The notes below the pieces were generated by a model. It was not told the DNA's origin. It saw only the letters and a list, made by a program, of their open reading frames with translations, and did no database searches. From an uncultured Phycisphaerales bacterium (lineage in GTDB: Bacteria; Planctomycetota; Phycisphaerae; Phycisphaerales; SM1A02), in contig CAJQQE010000051.1 of NCBI GenBank assembly GCA_905480395.1, positions 1-47,246 of the forward strand: a stretch of DNA of 47,246 nt, read 5' to 3'. A program made the position numbers and the translations under genes. Positions 26,506 to 34,290 of the stretch are shown piece by piece; the first letter of the stretch is position 1, and each line of letters begins with the position of its first letter.

Positions 26506-27522
26506 ATGCTGATCTACGCGGGCATCGACGAAGCGGGATATGGCCCGATGCTGGGACCATTGTGCGTGGGATGCTCGGTCTTTACGGTCGACGACGCGGA
26601 CCCTGCGGACGGACCGCCGAACCTCTGGGAACGCCTCGACGACGTCGTGACCCGTGGCGGCCGCGACGCTCGCCGACGCATCGCCGTTGACGACAGCAAG
26701 AAACTCAAGGGTTCGAATCAGGCCAAGGCGCATCCACTGCGACATCTTGAGCGTGGCGTGCTGTCATTCCTCTCGACTCGGACAAGCCCCGAGCCGGGCG
26801 AACGGGGGCATGCCCCACCCGCGACCGACGACGCGCTCTTCGCCCTGACCGGGACGGACCTTCCGACCACCGTCGCGACACCTTGGTACCAGTCCGACAC
26901 GCCGCTTCCGGTCGCCCACGACGCGGACGCGCTCGCGATCGACGCGGCCCGACTCGATCGAGGCATGACCGCCGCGGGCGTGCGACTGATCGATCTGCAG
27001 TGCGAGGCGATCGATGCCGGCGAGTTCAACCGGCGACTCTCCGCCGGGTCGAACAAGGCGTCGATCAATCTCGACGCCGTGGCCCGCCACGTGGTGCGGA
27101 TCCGGGCAGTGAGTCGCGCGGTGGATCACGCCGCGGTTCCCCGAATCATCTGCGATCGCCAGGGTGGCCGATCTCACTACCGCCAGTGGTTACAAGACTG
27201 CTTTCCGACCGCCTCGATCCGAATTCTCGGCGAGACCGTTTCGGTGAGCCGCTACCGGTTGGATGACGCGGACGGGAGTTTCGTGATCGGCTTCGAGACG
27301 GGTTCCGAGGATCGACACCTGCCGATCGCCCTCGCCTCGATGACCGCGAAATATCTCCGCGAACTGGCGATGGTCCGCATGAACCGGTTCTTCCGGGAAC
27401 GCCTGCCCGAACTCAAGCCAACCGCCGGCTACGTCCAGGACGGGCGTCGTTTCGTCAAAGAGGTGGCCCCCGTCATCGAAACCGCAGGAATCGACCGATT
27501 GCAGTTCATTCGAACATCCTGA
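26506..27522 (+). CDS. rnhB: Ribonuclease HII-like protein with large internal insertion
   Basis: Resembles RNase HII, which removes ribonucleotides from DNA. The start block GIDEAGYGPMLGP (Asp8, Glu9) and DSKKL (63-67) match the family. A third acidic site appears in ICDRQGG (Asp217), and DRHLPIALASMTAKYLRELAM resembles the usual D-x-x-x-x-I-A-x-A-S-I-x-A-K-x-x-R-D block, with Asp269 as the fourth carboxylate. The protein is 338 residues where family members are about 200-220; the extra sequence falls mainly between DSKKL and Asp217. The ATG at 26506 is chosen at the family N-terminus; no Shine-Dalgarno is visible and the frame extends upstream to 26368. Function as an active nuclease is plausible because all four carboxylates can be matched. 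Confidence 0.78.
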   Translation: MLIYAGIDEAGYGPMLGPLCVGCSVFTVDDADPADGPPNLWERLDDVVTRGGRDARRRIAVDDSKKLKGSNQAKAHPLRHLERGVLSFLSTRTSPEPGERGHAPPATDDALFALTGTDLPTTVATPWYQSDTPLPVAHDADALAIDAARLDRGMTAAGVRLIDLQCEAIDAGEFNRRLSAGSNKASINLDAVARHVVRIRAVSRAVDHAAVPRIICDRQGGRSHYRQWLQDCFPTASIRILGETVSVSRYRLDDADGSFVIGFETGSEDRHLPIALASMTAKYLRELAMVRMNRFFRERLPELKPTAGYVQDGRRFVKEVAPVIETAGIDRLQFIRTS

Positions 27523-27949
27523 GCGGCCCGAGACCGTAAAACCCCGTTCTAGGGGACGATTCCGCCGATCTTCATGATGCCTTTGGGGCTTTGATCCTCT
27601 TTATTCGCCTTTGCAATTCAACCGAGGCGCTTGATTCGTCCGAGGGTTTCCCTAAGATACTGAATTCGCCACTCGGGGCTCCGTCCCCGCCATCGCCAAC
27701 GGGCGATGGAGTCGAAGGAGCGATTCCGATGCCAGGTGACTCCGACAACGATGACGACGCCGGCTGCTAACCCAGTCATAGCGTCCGTATCGCCCCACCC
27801 CGCAACGGTCTCCAGAAAACAATCAAAGTCCCGGATGTTCGGAACGTTTCCGAGCTTCCTTCGCCCCGATCGAGGCCTGCGATCGGATGTGATCCCCCCC
27901 ATGAGCCCGGTGGCTCGCCCAGGCCGAGCGACAGTTCCAGGAAACAACG
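27523..27949. other. 427-bp intergenic region upstream of EF-G
   Basis: No confident gene lies here. It contains the EF-G ribosome site (AGGAAAC just before 27950), a small minus-strand reading frame described separately, and near 27541-27555 a short C4/G4 hairpin followed by TTTT on the minus strand. I see no tRNA or known RNA motif. Confidence 0.5.
27618..27779 (-). CDS. Possible small membrane protein
   Basis: A 53-residue reading frame with one hydrophobic stretch (LAAGVVIVVGV) and a basic tail rich in Trp and Arg. Its third-position base use leans to G/C like the neighbours, and a weak hairpin plus T-tract lies downstream on the same strand. There is no clear ribosome site, and the frame can be extended upstream to 27947. 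I cannot identify it; it may be chance. Confidence 0.22.
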   Translation of the reverse strand: MTGLAAGVVIVVGVTWHRNRSFDSIARWRWRGRSPEWRIQYLRETLGRIKRLG

Positions 27950-30064
27950 ATGTCCATCGACCTCACCCGCGTCCGCAATATCGGCATCTGCGCCCACATC
28001 GACGCTGGCAAAACCACCGTCACAGAACGCATCCTGTTCTACACCGGCATGAACTACAAGATTGGCGAAGTGCATGAAGGCACGGCGACCATGGACTTCC
28101 TCCAGGAGGAACAGGAGCGTGGCATCACGATCCAGTCCGCGGCGACGACCTGCCCTTGGACCTTCAACGATGTGGACTACAAGGTCAACCTGATCGACAC
28201 CCCCGGCCACGTCGACTTCACCATTGAAGTCGAGCGGTCGCTCCGAGTGCTCGATGGTGCGGTGGCCGTCTTTGACGGAAAGGAAGGGGTCGAAGCCCAG
28301 TCCGAGACCGTCTGGCGACAAGCCGACCGCTACGAAGTCCCCCGAATGTGCTTCGTCAACAAGATGGACAAGCTCGGCGCGGATTTCGACTACAGCTTCA
28401 AGACCATCAAAGAACGGCTCGGAGCCAATGCGATCGCGATGCAGATCCCGATCGGAAGCGGCGACGACCTCGCCGGAATCATCGACCTACTCGAGATGCG
28501 GGCGTACTACTTTGACGCCAACGAGCTCGGTGCAAAGGTCGACGAGAGGGACATCCCAGCGGAACTCCTCGATGACGCTGAGCTTTGGCGAGCCGACCTG
28601 GTTGAGAAGGCCGCCGAACTCGACGACTCGCTCATGGAAACGTACCTCGAGGCACCCGACGACGTCACGATCGACCAGATCAAGGCCGCCATTCGCAAGG
28701 GAACCGTGGGGCTCGAATGCAACCCCGTCTTCTGCGGCTCTGCACTGAAGAACATCGGCGTGCAACGCCTGCTCAACGGCGTCATCGAGTATCTCCCGGA
28801 TCCCACCGAGGTTCCCGCCATCGAAGGCACGGATCCTCGTGATCCTGACGTCAAGATCCTTCGGACCCACAGCGAAACCGATCCGTTCTCCGCCCTCGTG
28901 TTTAAGGTGGTCAACGATACCCACGGCGACCTGACCTACGTCCGCGTCTACTCAGGCCTGCTCAAGAAGGGCAGCCGAATTCTCAATCCTGGGAACAACA
29001 AGAAGGAAAACGTCTCGCGGATCTACGAAATGCACGCGAAGGACCGGGACGCCCTCGACGAGGTCGGCGCGGGCCAAATCGTGGCTTTGATCGGCCTGAA
29101 AAACTCCTTCACTGGCGACACCGTTTGCGATCCCGATCAGCCGGTAGTTCTGGAACGAATGACCTTCCCCGAGCCAGTGATCTCGATGTCCATCGAGCCC
29201 AACACCGCCGACGACAAAAAGAAGCTCGGCGACGCGTTGGTGACCATCCGTCGTGAAGACCCTTCGTTCCGTACGCAGTACAACGACGAGACGGGCGAGA
29301 CCATCATCTCGGGCATGGGCGAACTCCACCTCGAAATCATCAAGAACAAACTGGTTCGTGACATGAAGGTCGACGTTACCGTCGGCCGTCCTCGCGTGTC
29401 CTATCGCGAGACGATCCTGGGAATCGCCGAAGACGTTCGCGGCCTGTTCAAGAAGCAGACTGGTGGTCGCGGCCAGTTCGGCGATGCGGTCATCAGCGTC
29501 AGTCCCATCACCGAGGCAGAAGCCGCGGAACAGGAACTGAAGATGAAGAACGGAGTCGCCTTCGTCGACAAGATCGGCGGCGGCGTCATCCCCCGCGAGT
29601 ACATCCCGTCGGTCGAGACCGGCGTTCGCGCTGCGGCCGCCAGCGGTGTCATCGGCGGCTACCCGCTCATTAATGTCAAAGTGGAACTGGTCTACGGCTC
29701 TTACCATGACGTCGACTCCAGCCAGGTCGCCTTCGAGCAAGCCGGCGCACTTGCCTTCCGGCAAGCGATCACCAAGGCTGGCCCCGCCCTGCTTGAGCCC
29801 ATCATGAAACTCTCGGTGGTCACGCCCGACGAATACTTTGGCACGGTGAGTGGCGACATCGCCAGCCGCCGAGGTCACATCGTCGACTCCGAACTTCGTG
29901 GCATCGTGCGGGTCATTACCGCCGAAGTCCCGCTTTCTGAGATGTTCGGTTACACCACGGTGCTCCGTTCCATGACCGCCGGACGTGCGACCAGTTCGAT
30001 GGAACCGGCCGAGTACCGCGTGATGCCCGACAGCCTCAAAGATGCGGTGCTCGCCGACGCTTGA
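27950..30064 (+). CDS. fusA: Translation elongation factor G
   Basis: A 704-residue translocase GTPase. The G domain is intact: G1 AHIDAGKT, switch I with RGITI, G3 DTPGHVDF, G4 NKMD and a following QIPIGSG. Domain II ([22 protein letters not shown]), domain III and IV ([14 protein letters not shown]) and the domain V end ([23 protein letters not shown]) are all full length. AGGAAAC precedes the ATG at 27950. No tufA, rpsL or rpsG is adjacent, so it is not in the usual str operon; Planctomycetota often carry several EF-G copies, so whether this is the main translational one cannot be told here. A terminator follows. Confidence 0.96.
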   Translation: MSIDLTRVRNIGICAHIDAGKTTVTERILFYTGMNYKIGEVHEGTATMDFLQEEQERGITIQSAATTCPWTFNDVDYKVNLIDTPGHVDFTIEVERSLRVLDGAVAVFDGKEGVEAQSETVWRQADRYEVPRMCFVNKMDKLGADFDYSFKTIKERLGANAIAMQIPIGSGDDLAGIIDLLEMRAYYFDANELGAKVDERDIPAELLDDAELWRADLVEKAAELDDSLMETYLEAPDDVTIDQIKAAIRKGTVGLECNPVFCGSALKNIGVQRLLNGVIEYLPDPTEVPAIEGTDPRDPDVKILRTHSETDPFSALVFKVVNDTHGDLTYVRVYSGLLKKGSRILNPGNNKKENVSRIYEMHAKDRDALDEVGAGQIVALIGLKNSFTGDTVCDPDQPVVLERMTFPEPVISMSIEPNTADDKKKLGDALVTIRREDPSFRTQYNDETGETIISGMGELHLEIIKNKLVRDMKVDVTVGRPRVSYRETILGIAEDVRGLFKKQTGGRGQFGDAVISVSPITEAEAAEQELKMKNGVAFVDKIGGGVIPREYIPSVETGVRAAAASGVIGGYPLINVKVELVYGSYHDVDSSQVAFEQAGALAFRQAITKAGPALLEPIMKLSVVTPDEYFGTVSGDIASRRGHIVDSELRGIVRVITAEVPLSEMFGYTTVLRSMTAGRATSSMEPAEYRVMPDSLKDAVLADA

Positions 30065-30100
30065 TCGGCCGACCGTCGAGAGACCCCCGAAGAAAACCCT

Positions 30101-30145
30101 CAGGCCGCTTGCGATTTCCATCGCGAGCGGCCTGTTCTATTTCTT
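30101..30145 (+). terminator. EF-G terminator
   Basis: A 15-bp stem with one G-U pair (30101-30115 with 30120-30134) and a 4-nt loop (30116-30119), followed by the T-rich TTCTATTTCTT. It lies 36 bp past the EF-G stop. Confidence 0.8.
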
Positions 30146-30228
30146 CCCTCCCTTTGACTTCGAAGGGCCTTTCGTTTTTGATGATCCGACCACACGGCAT
30201 CGCTCTTGGCCGTTACCTTTGCAAATAC

Positions 30229-31665
30229 ATGAGAAGTTCCGGGAATGTCGACACCAACGAGGAATTCCGAGGCGAGTACGAAGTCGCACTCGAGTCGTGG
30301 CTGCGCCGTCGATTCTCCTTCTTCTGTGCGAGCTTCTTCACGCTCGAATGCGGGATTGCGATCTTCACGATCACCCTCGCTATCTTCGACCCGAAGATTC
30401 CCGACCTCGCCCTCGGCGAACAAAACTCCGGCCCCTTTCGAATCGGTGTCTATGCGGTCGCACCGCTGATCACCGTCTCGATCTTGGGGTGGTTCCTCTG
30501 GGTCGTCCGCCCTCGACTGGAACGTCGCTCCGAACTCGTCCGTGCCGCCAGTATCTTGATCCTGCTCGTTGGCTTCGTGGATCTGGCATTGATGGTGCTT
30601 CTTCAAGACGATCCCACCGGAACCGAAGGATCCCTCGCCTGGCTCTTCGTGATGCACTTCGCCTCCACGCTCTTCCTTCCTTGGACACCGCGCGAATCCG
30701 TCAAAGCGATCGTCCCGGTATTCGGCGCGTGGATCGCATTAGAGCTTCTGTTCGGCTTGGGCGATGATCCCATCGGCACCGCGGTCAAGGTGACCCTCGC
30801 CCCGCTGGTCCTCCTCCCCGGCATGCTGGTCGCTCACGTCAGAATGCGACGATGGAGCCGACGATTCCGATCGGAAGCCTTCAAGCGGAGTTTTCTAAGC
30901 CTTCGCCGGGAGATGTCTCAGACGAAGATCATGCATGAGTCTCTCTTTCCCGATCAAATCGAAGACGAAGCGATCTCTTTCGACTTCGTCTTCAAGCCCA
31001 TGCGGGACCTCGGCGGCGACTTCATCCATGCCTCCCGAGGCCCCGATGGCACGCTCCGGGTACTCCTCTTGGACGTCACGGGACATGGACTTGCGGCGGC
31101 CATGACGGTCACTCGACTCTCCGGCGAAATCGAACGAATCTTCGCGGAACAACCGCGCATCGGTCCCGCTGAAGTGCTTCGACACTTGAATCACTACGTG
31201 TTTCTCCTCTTGAGCCAACACTCGATCTTCGCCACCGCGGTCATCGTGGAGGTCGATCCGCGCCAAGGCTCCCTTCGCTACGCCAACGCTGGCCATCCGC
31301 CAGCATTTCTGAAGGCGGCCCAAGAGTCACCACAGCGATTGGACCCCACCGCGATGATGCTTGGCGCGATTTCCGCCGACGAATTCGAATGCGAGGAACA
31401 CCAAGAGACCATGGCTCCTGGCGATCTGCTGATCTTGTACACCGACGGCTCGATCGAGAGTCGGGATCGACATGGACAGCTTCTGGGCATCGATGGCTTT
31501 GAGCGAGTCATCAAGACAGCCGAAGCGCCGAAACGCTGGGCCAGTTACCTAATGCGAATCACCGAGACGCATCAGGCCGGAAAGAACGAAGACGACATTC
31601 TCATCGCCACCATCGCCATGAAGAAACCCCCGTCCATCGACCCGATCGTCGAAACGCCGCCTTGA
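30229..31665 (+). CDS. Membrane SpoIIE-type PP2C phosphatase
   Basis: A 478-residue protein with about six N-terminal membrane helices (starting FFCASFFTLECGIAIFTITLAIF) and a C-terminal serine/threonine phosphatase domain. Metal-binding motifs are PMRDLGGDF, LLDVTGHGLAAAMTV, YANAGHPPAF and LILYTDGSIES. Such proteins usually dephosphorylate an anti-sigma-factor antagonist in response to an envelope or membrane signal. No such partner gene is adjacent. The start is uncertain: 30229 is used because the hydrophobic core begins about 25 residues later, but an ATG at 30181 is in frame and neither has a clear ribosome site. It lies 164 bp after EF-G behind a terminator. Confidence 0.88.
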   Translation: MRSSGNVDTNEEFRGEYEVALESWLRRRFSFFCASFFTLECGIAIFTITLAIFDPKIPDLALGEQNSGPFRIGVYAVAPLITVSILGWFLWVVRPRLERRSELVRAASILILLVGFVDLALMVLLQDDPTGTEGSLAWLFVMHFASTLFLPWTPRESVKAIVPVFGAWIALELLFGLGDDPIGTAVKVTLAPLVLLPGMLVAHVRMRRWSRRFRSEAFKRSFLSLRREMSQTKIMHESLFPDQIEDEAISFDFVFKPMRDLGGDFIHASRGPDGTLRVLLLDVTGHGLAAAMTVTRLSGEIERIFAEQPRIGPAEVLRHLNHYVFLLLSQHSIFATAVIVEVDPRQGSLRYANAGHPPAFLKAAQESPQRLDPTAMMLGAISADEFECEEHQETMAPGDLLILYTDGSIESRDRHGQLLGIDGFERVIKTAEAPKRWASYLMRITETHQAGKNEDDILIATIAMKKPPSIDPIVETPP

Positions 31666-31759
31666 TTGCCGCGGTGGGTTCCGAGGACTCGACGAGACCC
31701 CACCTCATCAAGGTAGGCTGCTGAGAAGTAGTCGACCACGACCCGTCACGAGCAACGCC

Positions 31760-32923
31760 ATGCCGATCTCAACCCACGATCACGACCGCCTCATGCTGGA
31801 GCGAGCCGCTCGCAGGGCGTTGCGTGGACACGGCGAAGCCGAGCCGAATCCCTCCGTCGGCTGCGTCATCGCCGACATCGATGGCCAAGTGATTGCCGAA
31901 GGAAGAACTCGTCATCCTGGTGGTCCCCACGCAGAGGTCGAGGCCCTCCGGATCGCTGGGATCGCCGCTCGAGGTGGCACCGCGTGGGTGACCCTCGAAC
32001 CATGTAATCATCACGGACGGACGCCACCCTGCGTCGATGCGATCATTGCCGCCGGAATCGCGCGAGTGGTGGTTGGTAGTCCGGAATCCAACGATTTTGC
32101 GTCGGGTGGGATGAATCGGCTCCGCGATGCCGGCATCGAAGTGGTGCTTCGACCAGATGTGGCCGCGGTTCGGCGACTCCATGCCTCCTTCCACGCCAGA
32201 GTCTCGACCGGTCTTCCCTGGGTGGTCGCAAAGTGGGCAGAGACCGACCGGGGCGCCCTCAAGACGCCGCCTGGCGCCTCGCCGTGGATCTCCGGACCAC
32301 GCTCACTGCGGATGGTCCATCGGGAGCGTGGACGAACCGACGCGATTCTGACAGGAATCGGAACCATCCTCGCGGATGATCCCCGGCTCGACGCCCGCGA
32401 TGTCCGCCAACGCCGCACACCGATCCGCGTGGTCGTTGATCCGGATCTTGCGACGCCGCCAACCGCGTCCATTTTGAACGCCGGAAGCGGGCCGGTCATC
32501 ATCGCGTGTCGCGAGGATGATCGAGATGATCTTCGGGCCCGTGCCGAGCAACTGATCGCCACCGGCGCCACCATCATGCCGATCGAAGCGTCGAGCGAAC
32601 TGAACCCGGAAGACGGTGGACACGGTGGGCTCCGAGGTCGATTCTCGACCGGTCGAATGCGCGGCCTCCTCCGCCAGCTCGCGAAAGACCACGAGGTGGC
32701 CACACTGCTGACCGAGTGCGGCGCCGGGCTCCTGCGGAATCTCTTCGAGGCAGATCTTGTTGACGCAACCCTCGTCTTCACGGCACCGGCGACGTCTTCG
32801 AAGTTGAAGGTAGAGGCGTCCGTGCCACGCCCGCGAGACCTTCTCCAACGCGCCTCATTCGAGACGCTCTGGTCGGGCTTTCGTGGCGATGATCGTGTGG
32901 TTTGGAGCCAACGTCCTTCGTGA
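31760..32923 (+). CDS. ribD: Bifunctional riboflavin biosynthesis protein RibD
   Basis: Diaminohydroxyphosphoribosylaminopyrimidine deaminase plus 5-amino-6-(5-phosphoribosylamino)uracil reductase, two steps of riboflavin synthesis. The deaminase half has the zinc motif HAE (His57, Glu59) and PCNHHGRTPPC (Cys82, Cys91). The reductase half begins near VVAKWAETD and includes ILTGIGTILADDPRLDAR and LLTECGAGLLRNLFEADLVD, which bind NADPH and substrate. The usual K-x-A-x-S-L-D-G strand is altered here (KWAETDRG), so the reductase may have a modified substrate contact. The length of 387 is normal. No other rib genes are adjacent. It converges with the DUF4340 gene with only 2 nt between the stops. 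Confidence 0.94.
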   Translation: MPISTHDHDRLMLERAARRALRGHGEAEPNPSVGCVIADIDGQVIAEGRTRHPGGPHAEVEALRIAGIAARGGTAWVTLEPCNHHGRTPPCVDAIIAAGIARVVVGSPESNDFASGGMNRLRDAGIEVVLRPDVAAVRRLHASFHARVSTGLPWVVAKWAETDRGALKTPPGASPWISGPRSLRMVHRERGRTDAILTGIGTILADDPRLDARDVRQRRTPIRVVVDPDLATPPTASILNAGSGPVIIACREDDRDDLRARAEQLIATGATIMPIEASSELNPEDGGHGGLRGRFSTGRMRGLLRQLAKDHEVATLLTECGAGLLRNLFEADLVDATLVFTAPATSSKLKVEASVPRPRDLLQRASFETLWSGFRGDDRVVWSQRPS

Positions 32924-32925
32924 CG

Positions 32926-34290
32926 TCAACGGTCGAGAATGGGCCACTCGTTGGCCGCCAGCGGAATCTCTGTACTCGCCGGAAGCAGGCGGAGAACACC
33001 ATCCCCATTCTCAAACGCCCAACGACCTGCGGACGCTTCCCGGGCAATCCGCACGGTATCCAGAGGCCGGCCGTCGAAACCATGAAAAACGACGTTTGCG
33101 ATCGCCAGTTTCGTGGGAAACGCCTGCACGATGACTTCGGTTCCTCGAGTTGAGGTGAGCGTTTGAATCAACGCGTCAACGTACTCGGTGGAAGTGAGGC
33201 CAGCGGCCCGCTCGTCACCCCGCACGACTTCAACCGTCCACTGATCGAGATCCCGCTCCAGCCTGACAAAGTCATCCATCGCGGTGATTTCGATTGATTT
33301 GACGTCCGCGGGCCGAACTCCGGATCCCGTCGGTTCAATCAGCCCCAGAACCGGCGGCAGCAGTCCTCGGAGCGTGGCCTCATCGATTCGAACCACCATC
33401 GGCATTCCCTCGATCATCGCGAAGCGATCGCGACTCACCAGGCCCGCCGGCCCACCGATGACCAACGTCTCAGTCACGCCATCATCGCGACGAACCGTCA
33501 CGGTCGCCGCCGGATCGGTGAGCCCGAATCGCGAGGCGTCAAAGTCGCCATCCATGATGAATCCATCATGCTCCACTCGTCCCAGGACGCCCAGCAGTGC
33601 ATCGATCGCAGGACCATCGGCCCGGGTGTCCACTGGTGAAGAAAGCCTCCAAAGGCGGCCCGTCCGGGCCACCGAAGTCACGGTCATCCCGTTCTTGATG
33701 GTGACGCCACTGATCTCCCGATCGCTCGCAAACACCCGACGCGATCTCCAGTTTCGTGGGTCGTCGTCGATCGCACGCTGGTGAAGATCATCGTCAACCA
33801 CCAACACCTCGTCGTCGCCGACAATTCGAATCCAACTTCGTCCCGCGACCGTTCTCGCCCCCAATTCAATCTTGGATTGGAAGCCGGGCGCCTCAAATCC
33901 GATGATCGCCTCGGGAGGATCGAGACCAAGGCTCGCCAAGCCGGGCCCATCCTCGCTGATGACTTCGGAGATGGGCGTTCGACGACTCGCCGCGAGATCG
34001 GCGGCAGCCACAATGAGTTGGCGAATGGCGAATCCGTCGGCCGCGATTTCAAACGGGAGAATCTGCCGCCAGCCTTCCTCACCGAGTTCAAAGACCAAGG
34101 TTCGGGGAGGCTCTTCGCTCGGAATCTCCACCACCAGCCGATCGATCGAGTCAACCGAGAATTTGGCCGAAAAGACCGTTGCCTTCTGGAGTTCGTCGGC
34201 GGTAGATTCCGCATCTCGCCAAGCGAAGGTCGCCGCGATCATTAATACGATGGCCAGCAACCAAATCAAGCCGACGGATCGCATGGTCAT
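32926..34290 (-). CDS. DUF4340 domain protein of the Gld-type operon
   Basis: A 454-residue protein with one N-terminal membrane helix (VGLIWLLAIVLMIAATFAW) and repeated beta-rich segments (LASLGLDPP, SRFGLTDPAATVTV) typical of DUF4340, in which the x-G-L-x-x-P pattern recurs. Such proteins are routinely found after GldG-like genes. The ATG at 34290 overlaps the stop of the GldFG gene (ATGA), so it is translationally coupled. It is probably anchored in the inner membrane with the bulk in the periplasm. The role is unknown; its constant association with the transporter suggests a periplasmic partner. Confidence 0.85.
   Translation of the reverse strand: MTMRSVGLIWLLAIVLMIAATFAWRDAESTADELQKATVFSAKFSVDSIDRLVVEIPSEEPPRTLVFELGEEGWRQILPFEIAADGFAIRQLIVAAADLAASRRTPISEVISEDGPGLASLGLDPPEAIIGFEAPGFQSKIELGARTVAGRSWIRIVGDDEVLVVDDDLHQRAIDDDPRNWRSRRVFASDREISGVTIKNGMTVTSVARTGRLWRLSSPVDTRADGPAIDALLGVLGRVEHDGFIMDGDFDASRFGLTDPAATVTVRRDDGVTETLVIGGPAGLVSRDRFAMIEGMPMVVRIDEATLRGLLPPVLGLIEPTGSGVRPADVKSIEITAMDDFVRLERDLDQWTVEVVRGDERAAGLTSTEYVDALIQTLTSTRGTEVIVQAFPTKLAIANVVFHGFDGRPLDTVRIAREASAGRWAFENGDGVLRLLPASTEIPLAANEWPILDR

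Noticed and set aside
28952-30121. A 389-codon minus-strand frame opposite EF-G
   Set aside because: His/Gly/Asp/Val-rich antisense composition with no domain; EF-G explains the sequence.
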